Shown: positions 18,799 through 28,495, counted from the first letter of the stretch. The stretch: DNA of 64,000 bases from Kocuria sp. (GCF_030538595.1 NZ_JAUNTS010000002.1:124001-188000); one strand, 5' to 3'. A program made the numbers and translations. The notes: generated by a model from the letters alone, not told the origin.

Positions 18799-20235
18799 AT
18801 GACCACTACGAACCATGACCGCAGTTCAGCTTCCGAACCAGTCGATGCTTCCCGGGGTGTGGACGTGGACCCAGACCTGGATCACTTCCGGTCCGTGACC
18901 GACACACACTTCCCAGCAATCGTTGCGGATCTCAAAGACCTGGTGGCCATCCCCGGATTGGCCTGGGAGGCCTTTGACCCGGCTGAGCTTGAACGTAGCG
19001 CCCAAGCGGTGGCAGCGCTCTTGCGCGGCGAAGGCTTCCAGGACGTTGAGGTGCTGCCGGCGGACGGCCATTCAGCTCACCCGGCAGTGATCGCACGCCG
19101 CGCCGCTGCGCCGGGGCAACCCACTGTGCTGCTGTACGCCCATCACGATGTTCAACCTCCCGGTGAGATTGAATCTTGGGACTCCGATCCCTTCACAGCG
19201 GTGGAGCGTGACGGCCGCCTCTATGGACGCGGAGCCGCTGATGACAAAGCGGGGATTATGGCCCACGTGGGCGCCATCCGGGTGGTGCAGGAGATCCTGG
19301 GCCCGGACCACGGGCTGGGGATCACCGTGTTCATTGAAGGGGAAGAGGAGGCCGGTTCGCCCCACTTTGCCCAGTTCTTGGCGGCGCACAAGGAGAAGTT
19401 GGCAGCGGATGCCATTGTGATCGCAGACTCCGCCAACTGGGAGGTGGGTTCCCCCACCCTGACCACCGGCTTGCGGGGCGTGGTCTCCGCAGAGGTCACC
19501 GTCACGGCGCTGGATCACGCGCTGCACTCGGGTGGCTATGGCGGTCCCATCCTGGACGGCCCCACGTTGCTTGCTCGGTTGATCGCAACCCTGCATGACA
19601 ACGATGGCGCAGTGGCGGTGGCCGGCCTCCAGCACGCGGCTGAGCCGACGGTGGATTATCCGGAAGATCAGTTCCGTGCAGATGCCGGGTTGCTCGACGG
19701 TGTCCAGCTGGCCGGACGCGGCAGTATCGCCTCCAGATTGTGGACTCAGCCTGCCATTTCCGTGACCGGGGTGGATGCCACTGCGGTCAGGGTGGCTTCC
19801 AACACCATCGCACCGTCCGCCAGGGCCAAGTTGTCCTTGCGAATCGCCCCGGGGGAGGACCCCGTGGTTGCCGCTGAGCTGCTGACAGATCACCTGAAGT
19901 CTCACGCGCCGTTCGGGGCTCACGTGGAGGTCACAATCGGTGAACTGGGAGCCCCGTTCGCCACGGACACCACCTCCGATGCTGCGCAGCACATGCTCTG
20001 GGCTCTGGCTCAATCCTGGGGCAAGCAGCCGCTGGAGGCAGGGATGGGTGGTTCCATCCCGTTCACGGCGCACCTCAAGGAGGCCTACCCGCAGGCCACC
20101 ATTCTGATCACGGGCGTGGAAGATCCGGATACCCGTGCTCACGGGATCAACGAATCACTACATCTGGAGGACTTCCGTCACGTCATTCTGGCGGAGGCTT
20201 TGTGGCTGGCTCGGTTGGCTCAGGACCGGGCGTAG
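18799..20235 (+). CDS. M20 family dipeptidase / metallopeptidase
   Basis: A 478-residue M20 metallopeptidase of the dipeptidase (CNDP-like) branch. Two zinc ions are held by YAHHDVQPPG (first His and catalytic Asp), GRGAADDKAG (bridging Asp), EGEEEAGS (catalytic Glu and ligand) and later Asp and His ligands (IADSANW; RAHGINE near the C-terminus). A lid and dimerisation domain sits between residues about 220 and 340. Peptide specificity cannot be read from sequence. The promoter appears leaderless. erpA follows 104 bases downstream. Confidence 0.9.
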   Translation: MTTTNHDRSSASEPVDASRGVDVDPDLDHFRSVTDTHFPAIVADLKDLVAIPGLAWEAFDPAELERSAQAVAALLRGEGFQDVEVLPADGHSAHPAVIARRAAAPGQPTVLLYAHHDVQPPGEIESWDSDPFTAVERDGRLYGRGAADDKAGIMAHVGAIRVVQEILGPDHGLGITVFIEGEEEAGSPHFAQFLAAHKEKLAADAIVIADSANWEVGSPTLTTGLRGVVSAEVTVTALDHALHSGGYGGPILDGPTLLARLIATLHDNDGAVAVAGLQHAAEPTVDYPEDQFRADAGLLDGVQLAGRGSIASRLWTQPAISVTGVDATAVRVASNTIAPSARAKLSLRIAPGEDPVVAAELLTDHLKSHAPFGAHVEVTIGELGAPFATDTTSDAAQHMLWALAQSWGKQPLEAGMGGSIPFTAHLKEAYPQATILITGVEDPDTRAHGINESLHLEDFRHVILAEALWLARLAQDRA

Positions 20236-20339
20236 GGTGGAAACCGGGAATGAATCGCGGTCTGAGACGGTTCGCAGGATAGAGAACCGCGGGGCCGTCC
20301 AACGGGAACCGCTTGGACATTGGACAAGGAGAGCACGGT

Positions 20340-20708
20340 ATGAGCGTCACCACTGAAACTGTCAGCACGGAAGAGCTGCCCACGCACGGGGTGAATCTGA
20401 CCGACATTGCTGCCCAGAAGGTCAACTCGCTGTTGGAACAGGAAGGACGCACCGACCTCCGCTTGCGCGTGGCCGTGCAGCCCGGTGGTTGTTCTGGATT
20501 GATCTACCAGCTCTACTTTGACGAGCGGGTGCTGGACGGGGATGCGGTCAAGGACTTTGATGGAGTTGAGGTGATCGTGGACAAGATGTCCGTGCCCTAC
20601 CTGGAAGGCTCCACCATTGATTTTGAGGACACCATCCAAAAGCAGGGTTTTTCCATCGACAACCCCAATGCTCAGGGCTCCTGCGCCTGCGGTGACTCCT
20701 TCCACTGA
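20340..20708 (+). CDS. erpA: Iron-sulfur cluster insertion protein ErpA (HesB/IscA family)
   Basis: A 122-residue A-type Fe-S carrier. The three conserved cysteines are in GGCSG and in CAC near the C-terminus (GSCACGDSFH). The ATG at 20340 is preferred over an upstream start because AAGGAGA lies 8 bases before it and the upstream residues are not conserved. A TAGGGT hexamer at 20233-20238, inside the preceding stop codon, could be its -10 element. A strong hairpin ends the gene. Its place just before the cytochrome oxidase genes is common in actinobacteria. Confidence 0.93.
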   Translation: MSVTTETVSTEELPTHGVNLTDIAAQKVNSLLEQEGRTDLRLRVAVQPGGCSGLIYQLYFDERVLDGDAVKDFDGVEVIVDKMSVPYLEGSTIDFEDTIQKQGFSIDNPNAQGSCACGDSFH

Positions 20709-20761
20709 GGTGGTGTGAACCACCGGTGGCCACAGGTTGCCAAGGTTCAATCGCTGCCATC

Positions 20762-20798
20762 AAGATCCCCGCACACCCATCAGGTGTGCGGGGATCTT
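20762..20798 (+). terminator. erpA terminator
   Basis: A 16-bp perfect stem, AAGATCCCCGCACACC paired with GGTGTGCGGGGATCTT around a CATCA loop, contains T residues at its 3' edge. It lies 54 bases after the erpA stop and ahead of the ctaC promoter. Its arm closely resembles the hairpin after ctaF. Confidence 0.85.
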
Positions 20799-20849
20799 TG
20801 CTGTCGTTTGTGAGGGCAGGTATGGCTGGCCCCACGGGGGACACACTGA

Positions 20850-20864
20850 CTGACACAGTGTCAG
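20850..20864. promoter_or_regulatory. Palindromic operator candidate upstream of ctaC
   Basis: CTGACAC-A-GTGTCAG is a perfect 7-1-7 inverted repeat. It overlaps where a -35 would sit for the TAAGCT hexamer at 20885-20890, about 110 bases ahead of ctaC. The location suits a repressor or activator of the oxidase operon. The regulator is not identified. Confidence 0.45.
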
Positions 20865-20972
20865 CACAGCACCAGCACAGGGGGTAAGCTCGGACAAGAC
20901 ACAGCATGCCCTGGACCGGAGCCGTCCCATTCTCCGCGTCGGGCGCACCACCAAAAAGAGGAAGGGCCGTCT

Positions 20973-21890
20973 GTGAGTTCGCACTCCCGAACCGACAGCC
21001 GTCGCACCAGGACTTTGAAGCTAAGCGGCCTGGGTGCCGTTGCGGTCCTGGCCTTAACGGGCTGCACGCAAGAAGTCCGCAACGGCTGGATGCCGATTGG
21101 GGATTCAGCACCCACTGACAACGCGCAGAGCATTCTTGATCTGTGGGTGGGGTCCTGGATTGCCGCTCTTGCGGTTGGCCTTGTGGCCTGGGGCTTGATG
21201 CTGTGGTGCATGGTGGCCTACCGCCGTCGTAAGAATGAGGTTGGTTACCCCCGCCAGGTGGCCTACCACCTGCCGCTGGAGATCTTCTACACAATCGTGC
21301 CGATCGCCCTGATCGTCTCCCTGTTCTTCTACTCTGAGCGCGCTCTTGCCCAGATCATTCCCAGGTACGACAACCCCGACACCACCATTCAGGTGGTCGG
21401 CAAGCAGTGGGCTTGGGACTTCAACTACGTTGACGACGACGTCTACTACTCCGGCACCCAGGCACAGCTGAACACCGATGGCTCCGAAGGTGTTGAGGAA
21501 ACGCTGCCCACCCTCTACCTGCCGGTGGACAGCGATGTTGAGATCCAGGTTGCCTCCCGCGACGTCATCCACTCCTTCTGGGTTCCGGCCTTCCTGGAGA
21601 AGATCGACATGATCCCCAACCGCACCAACTACATGAGCATCCACACCGAGCGTGAGGGTACCTTCCAGGGCAAGTGCGCCGAACTGTGTGGCGAATACCA
21701 CTCGGAAATGCTCTTCAATGTTGAGGTGGTCTCCCAGGCGGAGTACGACCGCCAAATGCAGCTGCTGCGCGATCAGGGCAACACCGGGCAGTTGGGTACC
21801 GAATACGGGCGCAACGTGAACCTGGATGAAAACGGGCCGGTCATGTTGGACAACCCTGTTGGCTCCAGCTATGACGAAGACAACAACTGA
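20973..21890 (+). CDS. ctaC: Cytochrome c oxidase subunit II
   Basis: A 305-residue subunit II of the aa3-type cytochrome c oxidase. A lipoprotein signal peptide ends at ALTGC (Cys31). Two membrane helices follow (about 50-76 and 95-118), then the extracytoplasmic cupredoxin domain with the CuA ligands in [12 protein letters not shown] and an upstream His in DVIHSFWVP. The KQWAWDFNY region is the electron entry patch. The GTG start has AGAGGAAGGG 5-12 bases upstream. It is first in the ctaC-ctaD-ctaF operon; ctaE and the bc1 genes are not in this window. Confidence 0.95.
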   Translation: MSSHSRTDSRRTRTLKLSGLGAVAVLALTGCTQEVRNGWMPIGDSAPTDNAQSILDLWVGSWIAALAVGLVAWGLMLWCMVAYRRRKNEVGYPRQVAYHLPLEIFYTIVPIALIVSLFFYSERALAQIIPRYDNPDTTIQVVGKQWAWDFNYVDDDVYYSGTQAQLNTDGSEGVEETLPTLYLPVDSDVEIQVASRDVIHSFWVPAFLEKIDMIPNRTNYMSIHTEREGTFQGKCAELCGEYHSEMLFNVEVVSQAEYDRQMQLLRDQGNTGQLGTEYGRNVNLDENGPVMLDNPVGSSYDEDNN

Positions 21891-21907
21891 GAGGGGCTGG
21901 CACAAAG

Positions 21908-23611
21908 ATGACAACTCTTGAGTACTCAGCCGATGACGCTGCATCTGCTGCACCGCGTGTGGTGCCCCGATCCAAGGGCAAAATCGTCGTCGACTGGTTG
22001 ACTTCCACCGACCACAAGACCATCGGGTACATGTACCTGATCTCTGCCTTCGTGTTCTTCTGCGTGGGCGGTGTTATGGCGCTGCTGATTCGCGCCGAAT
22101 TGTTTGCTCCGGGCATGCAGATCCTGGAGACCAAAGAGCAGTACAACCAGCTGTTCACCATGCACGGCACCATCATGCTGCTGATGTTCGGTACCCCGTT
22201 CTTTGTGGGACTGGCCAACGTGATTGTGCCCCTGCAGATCGGTGCTCCGGATGTGGCCTTCCCGCGGTTGAACGCGCTGGCCTTCTGGTTCTTCCTGTTC
22301 GGCTCCCTGGTGGCCATGGCGGGCTTCCTGACCCCGCAAGGTGCCGCTTCCTTCGGCTGGTTTGCCTACGCGCCCCTGAACTCCACCACGTTCTCACCGG
22401 GAGTGGGTGGTGACCTATGGGTGTTCGGCCTGGCCTTGCAGGGCTTTGGCACCATCATGGGTGGCGTCAACTTCATCACCACCATTCTGTGCATGCGGGC
22501 ACCCGGCATGACCATGTGGCGTATGCCGGTGTTCGTGTGGACCACGCTCATCACGGCTCTGCTGATCATCATGATCTTCCCGCCGCTGGCAGCCGCGCTG
22601 TTCGCCTTGGGGATGGACCGCCGCCTGGGCGGGCACATATTCGACGCCGAAGCCGGGGGTGCCATTCTGTGGCAGCACCTGTTCTGGTTCTTCGGGCACC
22701 CGGAGGTTTACGTCCTGGCCCTGCCGTTCTTCGGCATCATTTCCGAGATCCTGCCGGTGTTCTCCCGTAAGCCGCTGTTCGGCTACAAGGGTCTGGTGTT
22801 TGCAACCATTGCCATTGCGGCCCTCTCCGTCACCGTGTGGGCCCACCACATGTACGTGACTGGGTCCGTGCTGCTGGGCTTCTTCTCCTTCATGACCATG
22901 ATGATCGCCGTGCCCACTGGCGTGAAATTCTTCAACTGGATTGGCACCATGTGGCAAGGGTCGCTGACCTTTGAGACGCCCATGCTGTGGGTTCTGGGCT
23001 TCATGTTCACCTTCCTGTTCGGCGGTGTGACTGGCGTGATCCTGGCTACTCCTCCTCTGGACTTCCACGTCTCGGACACCTACTTTGTGGTGGCACACTT
23101 CCACTACGTGCTCTTTGGCACGCTGGTGTTCGGCATGTTCGCAGCCCTGTACTTCTGGTGGCCCAAGTTCACCGGCAAGATGCTCAACGAACGTATCGGC
23201 AAGGTCCACTTCTGGATTCTGTTCGTGGGCTTCCACATGACCTTCTTGATCCAGCACTGGCTGGGTGTGATCGGCATGCCGCGTCGCTACGCCGACTACA
23301 TGCCGGAGGACGGATTCGCCTGGATGAATGAGGTCTCCACCATCGGAGCCATGCTGCTGGCTGTGTCCATGATCCCGTGGTTCTGGAACGTCTACACCAC
23401 GCACAAGAACGCGCCCAAGGTTGAAGTGGACGATCCCTGGGGCTTCGGTGGCTCCTTGGAGTGGGCGACTTCCTGCCCGCCTCCGCGGCACAACTTTGTG
23501 TCCTTGCCGCGTATCCGTTCGGAGCGTCCGGCACTGGACCTGCACCACCCTGAGTTGGCCAAGGGCTCACCTCAGCAGTCCATGACCACCCACGCAGGCA
23601 TGAAGGGTTGA
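21908..23611 (+). CDS. ctaD: Cytochrome c oxidase subunit I
   Basis: A 567-residue 12-helix heme-copper oxidase subunit I, the site of oxygen reduction and proton pumping. Ligands seen are the heme a His in TMHGTIMLL, the CuB site [10 protein letters not shown] with the cross-linked Tyr, the His pair in WAHHMYVTG, and the heme a3/heme a His pair in [10 protein letters not shown]. The ATG at 21908 lies 17 bases after ctaC with GAGGGG upstream. A soluble C-terminal tail of about 60 residues follows the last helix. ctaF follows after 7 bases. Confidence 0.97.
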   Translation: MTTLEYSADDAASAAPRVVPRSKGKIVVDWLTSTDHKTIGYMYLISAFVFFCVGGVMALLIRAELFAPGMQILETKEQYNQLFTMHGTIMLLMFGTPFFVGLANVIVPLQIGAPDVAFPRLNALAFWFFLFGSLVAMAGFLTPQGAASFGWFAYAPLNSTTFSPGVGGDLWVFGLALQGFGTIMGGVNFITTILCMRAPGMTMWRMPVFVWTTLITALLIIMIFPPLAAALFALGMDRRLGGHIFDAEAGGAILWQHLFWFFGHPEVYVLALPFFGIISEILPVFSRKPLFGYKGLVFATIAIAALSVTVWAHHMYVTGSVLLGFFSFMTMMIAVPTGVKFFNWIGTMWQGSLTFETPMLWVLGFMFTFLFGGVTGVILATPPLDFHVSDTYFVVAHFHYVLFGTLVFGMFAALYFWWPKFTGKMLNERIGKVHFWILFVGFHMTFLIQHWLGVIGMPRRYADYMPEDGFAWMNEVSTIGAMLLAVSMIPWFWNVYTTHKNAPKVEVDDPWGFGGSLEWATSCPPPRHNFVSLPRIRSERPALDLHHPELAKGSPQQSMTTHAGMKG

Positions 23612-23618
23612 TCCACGC

Positions 23619-24023
23619 ATGAAGGCAACTATCTACTCGCTGTGGATCGTCGGCATCTTCGTGATGGGTGCTGGCATTGTGTACGGCTTTGTGACCAGCT
23701 TCAACGAATGGGTTGGTTTCCCGGCGCTGCTGGCCACCGCGGCCATGTGTTTCATGCTGGCCGTGTATTTCATGCTGGTGCTGCGCTCCACCAAAGCACT
23801 TCTCCCGGAAGATGATCTGGAGGGGGAGATTGCTCAGGCCGCAGGCGATTACGGGCACTTCTCTCCGTGGAGCTGGTGGCCCCTGTTGATCGGCGGTGCC
23901 TGCACCATCCTGGTCCTTGGTCTGGCCATTGCCTGGTGGATTGTGGCACTGGCCGTACCGCTTGCCATCCTGGGCTTGTTGGGACTGGTGTACGAATACA
24001 GCACGGGAGAGCACGCCCACTGA
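23619..24023 (+). CDS. ctaF: Actinobacterial cytochrome c oxidase subunit IV
   Basis: A 134-residue membrane protein matching the actinobacterial subunit IV of the bc1-aa3 supercomplex. Two N-terminal helices (about 5-28 and 34-55) are followed by an acidic loop with DYGHFSPWSWWPLL, a family signature, and two more hydrophobic segments (about 85-125). It starts 7 bases after ctaD and ends with EHAH. A strong GNRA-loop hairpin downstream ends the operon. Confidence 0.92.
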   Translation: MKATIYSLWIVGIFVMGAGIVYGFVTSFNEWVGFPALLATAAMCFMLAVYFMLVLRSTKALLPEDDLEGEIAQAAGDYGHFSPWSWWPLLIGGACTILVLGLAIAWWIVALAVPLAILGLLGLVYEYSTGEHAH

Positions 24024-24042
24024 TCGGCATGTTTCCCGACAT

Positions 24043-24080
24043 GAAGATCCCCGCGTACCGCAAGGTGCGTGGGGATCTTC
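24043..24080 (+). terminator. ctaCDF operon terminator
   Basis: A 17-bp stem with two G-U pairs (GAAGATCCCCGCGTACC with GGTGCGTGGGGATCTTC) closes on a GCAA tetraloop of the stable GNRA type. It starts 20 bases after the ctaF stop. The lower arm shares AAGATCCCCGC with the erpA terminator. Confidence 0.85.
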
Positions 24081-24193
24081 TCTGTGCCCAGACTGGCGTA
24101 GGGTGGTGGCGCCCAAGGCTTGCAACAGGACATTCACAGGGATTCACAGTGTCCTGGGGGAAGCCGGATGCAGTCTGAGAGAGGAACCACACA

Positions 24194-24379
24194 GTGTCCA
24201 AGTCCGTGTTTTACATCCTGCTGGCTGCGGGGGTGGTCCTGATCGTTGTGGGGATGTGGCTGGTGGCAGGCAGCGGCTCCAACCTGTTGGGCTGGGGTGC
24301 CGTGGTGGTGGGGCTGCTGACCCTGGGTGCCCCTGCGGTTTCTTGGAGGTCCACCGACCCCGATAAGGTGGACCCGTGA
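24194..24379 (+). CDS. Small two-helix membrane protein upstream of hisE
   Basis: A 61-residue protein with two hydrophobic helices (about 5-22 and 30-48) and a short polar tail ([11 protein letters not shown]). The function is unknown and no family is recognised. The GTG start has GAGAGGA upstream. Its stop overlaps the hisE start (GTGA), so it is translated in the same message as the histidine genes. A 7-bp inverted repeat (CAGGACA ... TGTCCTG) lies in the 110-base leader. Confidence 0.7.
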   Translation: MSKSVFYILLAAGVVLIVVGMWLVAGSGSNLLGWGAVVVGLLTLGAPAVSWRSTDPDKVDP

Positions 24380-24639
24380 AAACTTTTGAGCAGCTTTTTG
24401 CCGAGATCACGCAGAAGGCCCATTCACGCCCTGATGGCTCATCCACGGTTGCTGAACTGGATCGCGGTGTCCACGGAATCGGCAAGAAGGTGGTTGAGGA
24501 AGCCGCTGAAGTGTGGATGGCCTGCGAATACGAGACCTCGGAAGAAGCCGCGGAGGAAATCTCCCAGCTGCTCTATCACCTGCAAGTCATGATGGTGGCC
24601 AAGGGGCTGACTCTTGAGGATGTCTACCGCCACTTGTGA
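24376..24639 (+). CDS. hisE: Phosphoribosyl-ATP pyrophosphatase
   Basis: An 87-residue all-alpha NTP pyrophosphohydrolase that removes pyrophosphate from phosphoribosyl-ATP, step 2 of histidine synthesis. Metal-binding acidic residues are in [17 protein letters not shown] and the downstream [13 protein letters not shown]. It is a stand-alone HisE, with HisI encoded separately 1.8 kb downstream, as in most actinobacteria. The GTG start overlaps the preceding small membrane gene, and hisG lies 91 bases downstream. Confidence 0.95.
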   Translation: MKTFEQLFAEITQKAHSRPDGSSTVAELDRGVHGIGKKVVEEAAEVWMACEYETSEEAAEEISQLLYHLQVMMVAKGLTLEDVYRHL

Positions 24640-24730
24640 TGACCGGAGCGGGTTGAGAGTGCGTCCAGCACCCGTTTATTTGCCTGTCCCCCCGCGGTGA
24701 CGGGCGCCAACTTGAGGAACAGAAACTCGA

Positions 24731-25576
24731 ATGCTGCGTGTTGCCATTCCCAACAAGGGAGCCCTGTCCGAAGCCTCCACCACCATGCTGCGTGAAGCCG
24801 GTTACCGGCAGCGGCGTGACTCTCGTGAACTGGTGCTGGTCGATCCGGAGAATCAGGTGGAGTTCTTCTACCTGCGCCCACGCGATATTGCCGTTTATGT
24901 GGGCGGTGATGTGCTGGACGTGGGGATCACCGGTCGTGATCTGCTGCTTGATTCTGCCGCACACGCGGATGAGGACCTTGCCTTGGACTTTGCTCGGTCC
25001 ACGTTCCGCTTTGCCGGTCCGCACGGTGTTTTCACTGATCTCAGTGACCTCAACGGGAAGCGCATTGCCACCAGCTACGCCGGATTGCTGCGTTCCTATT
25101 TGCAAGAACAGAATGTTGCCGCGGAGGTGGTGCGCCTGGACGGCGCCGTTGAGTCCTCCATCCGTCTGGGCGTGGCGGATGCCATTGCCGATGTGGTGGA
25201 GACAGGCAATACGTTGCGCGCTGCCGGATTGGAAGTTTTTGGCGATCCGATCATGAAGTCGGAGGCGCTGCTGATCCGCTCCCGCCATGAAGTGGAGCCG
25301 GACGGATTGGCGGTGCTTCGGCGTCGTTTGCAGGGTGTTCTGGTGGCACGCCAGTACGTGATGATCGACTACGACGTCGCGGAAGAACACCTGGAGGCCA
25401 CCACTGCCATCACTCCGGGGATGCAGGGTCCCACCATCTCCCCGCTGGGGCACGGCAATTCGATGGCCGTGCGCGCCATGGTGCGCCGGGCGGATACCAA
25501 CAAGGTGATGGATGCCCTCTATGCCGCGGGCGCCCGCGCCATTCTGGTGTCGCCCATTCATGCCGCTCGAATCTGA
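24731..25576 (+). CDS. hisG: ATP phosphoribosyltransferase, long form
   Basis: A 281-residue HisG, the committed and feedback-controlled first step of histidine synthesis. The catalytic part runs from [12 protein letters not shown], with the PRPP loop in [19 protein letters not shown] near residue 155. The extra C-terminal ACT-like domain (about 210-281) marks the long form, which binds histidine and needs no HisZ. The ATG follows GAGGAACAG. hisF comes next after 56 bases. Confidence 0.96.
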   Translation: MLRVAIPNKGALSEASTTMLREAGYRQRRDSRELVLVDPENQVEFFYLRPRDIAVYVGGDVLDVGITGRDLLLDSAAHADEDLALDFARSTFRFAGPHGVFTDLSDLNGKRIATSYAGLLRSYLQEQNVAAEVVRLDGAVESSIRLGVADAIADVVETGNTLRAAGLEVFGDPIMKSEALLIRSRHEVEPDGLAVLRRRLQGVLVARQYVMIDYDVAEEHLEATTAITPGMQGPTISPLGHGNSMAVRAMVRRADTNKVMDALYAAGARAILVSPIHAARI

Positions 25577-25632
25577 TCGAACACATTGTCCTACCACTCC
25601 TGACCAAAGAACCTGATCGAGGAAGCTGTCCC

Positions 25633-26397
25633 GTGAGCGTTGCAGTGCGTGTGATTCCCTGCCTTGATGTTGATGCCGGCCGTGTGGTGAAGGGGGTCAA
25701 TTTTGAGAACCTTCGGGACGCCGGCGACCCCGTGGAACTAGCCGAGCGCTACAACCGCGCTGGTGCAGATGAACTCACGTTCCTGGACGTGACGGCGTCG
25801 TCCTCCGCTCGGGAAACCATGTTCGACGTCGTCGCCCGGACTGCTGAACAGGTTTTCATCCCCCTCACGGTGGGGGGTGGGGTACGCACCGTGGAGGACG
25901 TGGATCGCCTGCTGCGCTGCGGTGCCGACAAAACCTCCATCAACACCGCTGCCATTCAACGGCCCCAGGTCATCAATGAGATCACCCGCCGGTTCGGCAA
26001 CCAGGTGTTGGTGCTGTCCTGTGATGCCAAGCGAACCGGCAACACCACCTCGGGTTTTGAGGTCACCACCCACGGTGGACGTCAACTCACGGGTGTGGAC
26101 GCGGTGGAATGGGCTGCGGAGGCGGAGGCTCGGGGGGTGGGCGAGATCTTGCTGAACTCCATGGACGCCGATGGCACGCGCAACGGTTTTGACACGGAGA
26201 TGATCCGGGAAGTGCGTTCGGCCACGTCCGTTCCCCTCATTGCATCCGGTGGTGCCGGGCGGCCTGAGCACTTTCCGCCGGCGGTGGCTGCGGGTGCCGA
26301 TGCCGTTCTGGCCGCTTCCGTGTTTCACTTTGGACCGGTGGGCGCCATTGCCGAGGTCAAGGCGGCTCTGCGCGCTGAGGGGCACCCCGTCCGATGA
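25633..26397 (+). CDS. hisF: Imidazole glycerol phosphate synthase cyclase subunit
   Basis: A 254-residue TIM-barrel cyclase that, with the glutaminase HisH, makes imidazole glycerol phosphate and AICAR. The catalytic Asp residues are in [14 protein letters not shown] (near residue 11) and in [14 protein letters not shown]. Phosphate loops GGGVRTVED and [10 protein letters not shown] are intact. The GTG start has GAGGAAG upstream. hisH and hisA/priA are not in this window, so the complex is encoded across two loci. Confidence 0.96.
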   Translation: MSVAVRVIPCLDVDAGRVVKGVNFENLRDAGDPVELAERYNRAGADELTFLDVTASSSARETMFDVVARTAEQVFIPLTVGGGVRTVEDVDRLLRCGADKTSINTAAIQRPQVINEITRRFGNQVLVLSCDAKRTGNTTSGFEVTTHGGRQLTGVDAVEWAAEAEARGVGEILLNSMDADGTRNGFDTEMIREVRSATSVPLIASGGAGRPEHFPPAVAAGADAVLAASVFHFGPVGAIAEVKAALRAEGHPVR

Positions 26398-26450
26398 AGC
26401 CCACGGCGAGCGCTCCCGTTGTGACGCTGTGGGGGAGCGGGCTACGGGCC

Positions 26451-26456
26451 TATAGT
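26451..26456 (+). promoter_or_regulatory. -10 element upstream of hisI
   Basis: TATAGT is near-consensus and lies 5 bases before GTG 26462 (8 before ATG 26465). It suggests an internal, probably leaderless, promoter for hisI-trpE inside the his-trp cluster. A 7-bp stem (CGCTCCC with GGGAGCG) just upstream could end hisF transcription. No good -35 is seen. Confidence 0.45.
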
Positions 26457-26461
26457 GTCCG

Positions 26462-26854
26462 GTGATGTCTTCATTGGAATCGGAATCTTCTGCACTTGAC
26501 CCCGCCATCGCGGATCGCTTGAAACATGACGACCACGGGTTGGTGGCGGCCGTTGTCCAGGACCACGTGTCCCACGACGTATTGATGCTGGGCTGGATGG
26601 ACGATGAGGCTTTGCGCCGCACGTTGACCAGCGGTCGGGTCACCTTCTGGTCCCGTTCCCGCCGCGAATACTGGCGCAAGGGAGACACCTCCGGGCATGT
26701 CCAGTACGTAAAGTCCGTGGCCGTGGACTGCGACGGCGATGCCCTCCTGATCCAGGTGGAGCAAGTGGGGGCGGCGTGTCACCGGAATACGCGCACATGT
26801 TTTGACGGCGGCCAGATCCCAGCAGTGGTGGGGTCCTCCGATTCTGGGGCTTGA
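26462..26854 (+). CDS. hisI: Phosphoribosyl-AMP cyclohydrolase
   Basis: A 130-residue HisI, which opens the adenine ring of phosphoribosyl-AMP, step 3 of histidine synthesis. Core motifs are [40 protein letters not shown] and DCDGDALLI, holding the Asp metal ligands and first Cys. The C-terminal zinc motif reads [10 protein letters not shown], where most relatives have CHTG before the RxCF part. Both cysteines are kept, so activity is expected. Start is GTG 26462 or ATG 26465. Confidence 0.94.
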   Translation: MMSSLESESSALDPAIADRLKHDDHGLVAAVVQDHVSHDVLMLGWMDDEALRRTLTSGRVTFWSRSRREYWRKGDTSGHVQYVKSVAVDCDGDALLIQVEQVGAACHRNTRTCFDGGQIPAVVGSSDSGA

Positions 26855-26902
26855 GCCCACACCGCTGCCTTGGATCGACCGACCAACCCAACAGGAGCAC
26901 CC

Positions 26903-28495
26903 ATGGAGACTTTGGGAGTCATCACCCCCACTCTGGAAGAGTTCACCGAGCTGGCGGCCCACCATCGGGTGATTCCGGTGCGCACCACAGTCTTGGCCGA
27001 TGCCCTGACCCCCATCGGTCTGTACCGGTCCTTGGTGTTGCGCCCGGATGGAACAGCCCCCGCCGGAACGTTTCTGCTGGAATCCGCAGCCCAGGGCATG
27101 TGGTCGCGGTGGTCCTGGGTGGGAGTGAGCTCCCGGGCTACCTTGACCAGCAACGACGGCGGCGCTCACTGGATTGGGACACCTCCCACCGGTGTCCCCA
27201 CGGATGGCTCACCGGTTGAGGCGCTGCGGGAGACCATGCGCGTTCTGAAAACCCGCCGGTTCTCCGACGTGCCGCCGTTGACCTCCGGCATGGTCGGCTT
27301 TGTGGGGTGGGAGGCCGTGCGGCATTGGGAGGAACTGCCCCATCCGCCGGAGGATGATCTACGCATCCCGGAGCTGGCCATGAATCTGGTGGCGGACATG
27401 GCCGTGCATGACAACCAGGCAGGCACGGTCACGCTGGTGGCCAATGCCATCAACGTGGACGGTACGGATGAACGTGTGGAGGCGGCCTATCAGGATGCCG
27501 TAGGCCGCGTTCAGGCCATGGTGGAGAAGTTGTCAGTACCCCTGGGCCAGCAGGTCAGCGTGATGGACCCGGAAGCCGACGTGGCAGGCGCTTCAGCGGA
27601 GAACCTGGAAGCAGCTGTGGCACAGTCCTGGGACCGCAACATTTTCCTCAACTCAATTGCTGAGGCCAAACAGGCCATTGTGGACGGTGAGATCTTCCAA
27701 GTGGTGGTCTCACGCCGGTTTGAAACCGAGTGCAGCGCCGCGCCACTGGACGTCTACCGCATGCTGCGGCGGTTGAATCCCAGCCCCTACATGTACCTCT
27801 ATGCCTTTGCGGACGCACAGGGTCGGGACTACCACATTGTGGGTTCCTCCCCGGAAGCTCTGGTGACGGTCACCGATCGGGAGGTTGTCACCCATCCCAT
27901 CGCAGGCTCCCGTCCCCGCGGTGCCACCCCCGCGGAGGATGTGGTGATGGAAAAGGATCTGCTGGCAGATGACAAAGAACGCGCCGAGCACTTGATGCTG
28001 GTGGATCTCTCCCGCAATGACCTCTCCAAGGTGTGCGTGCCCGGCACCGTTGAAGTCACTGAGTTCATGGAGGTGGAGCGCTTCAGCCACATCATGCACC
28101 TGTGCTCCAACGTGGTGGGGCAGATGCGCCCGGGTGTGGAGGCCTACGACGTCCTGGCTGCCACCTTCCCCGCGGGCACCCTTTCCGGTGCGCCCAAGCC
28201 CCGTGCCCTGCAGCTGCTGGACAGTTATGAACCCGCGCGGCGAGCCGTCTACGGTGGAGTGGTGGGGTACATGGATTTTGCCGGTGACATGGACATGGCC
28301 ATTGCCATCCGCACGGCATTGCTGGTGGATGGCAAAGCCTATGTGCAAGCAGGTGGCGGCATTGTGGCGGATTCGGTACCGGAAACAGAAGCCACCGAAT
28401 CCTTGAACAAGGCCACGGCACCGCTGCGTGCAGCACTGGGGGCACAGCATCTGAGGGACGTGGCTTCCAGCCGGTCTCACGGTGACACGGCATGA
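26903..28495 (+). CDS. trpE: Anthranilate synthase component I
   Basis: A 530-residue TrpE that makes anthranilate from chorismate, with ammonia delivered by TrpG, which is not encoded here. The N-terminal domain carries the LLES tryptophan-feedback motif near residue 55. The chorismate-binding domain has PIAGSRPRG, LVDLSRNDLSKVC, TFPAGTLSGAPK and YGGVVGYMDF. The start is set at ATG 26903 with AGGAG 5 bases upstream. The last 4 bases overlap the next gene (ATGA). Confidence 0.96.
   Translation: METLGVITPTLEEFTELAAHHRVIPVRTTVLADALTPIGLYRSLVLRPDGTAPAGTFLLESAAQGMWSRWSWVGVSSRATLTSNDGGAHWIGTPPTGVPTDGSPVEALRETMRVLKTRRFSDVPPLTSGMVGFVGWEAVRHWEELPHPPEDDLRIPELAMNLVADMAVHDNQAGTVTLVANAINVDGTDERVEAAYQDAVGRVQAMVEKLSVPLGQQVSVMDPEADVAGASAENLEAAVAQSWDRNIFLNSIAEAKQAIVDGEIFQVVVSRRFETECSAAPLDVYRMLRRLNPSPYMYLYAFADAQGRDYHIVGSSPEALVTVTDREVVTHPIAGSRPRGATPAEDVVMEKDLLADDKERAEHLMLVDLSRNDLSKVCVPGTVEVTEFMEVERFSHIMHLCSNVVGQMRPGVEAYDVLAATFPAGTLSGAPKPRALQLLDSYEPARRAVYGGVVGYMDFAGDMDMAIAIRTALLVDGKAYVQAGGGIVADSVPETEATESLNKATAPLRAALGAQHLRDVASSRSHGDTA

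Noticed and set aside
22415..23548. Long minus-strand ORF opposite ctaD, and other long antisense ORFs such as those opposite dnaJ, era, gltB, pyk and rpsA
   Set aside because: These are shadow frames of high-GC coding DNA, rich in His, Gln, Gly and Arg, without homology or start signals.
26855..26902. Trp leader peptide before trpE
   Set aside because: No short ORF with consecutive Trp codons and no competing hairpins were found before trpE; the same holds before trpCB.
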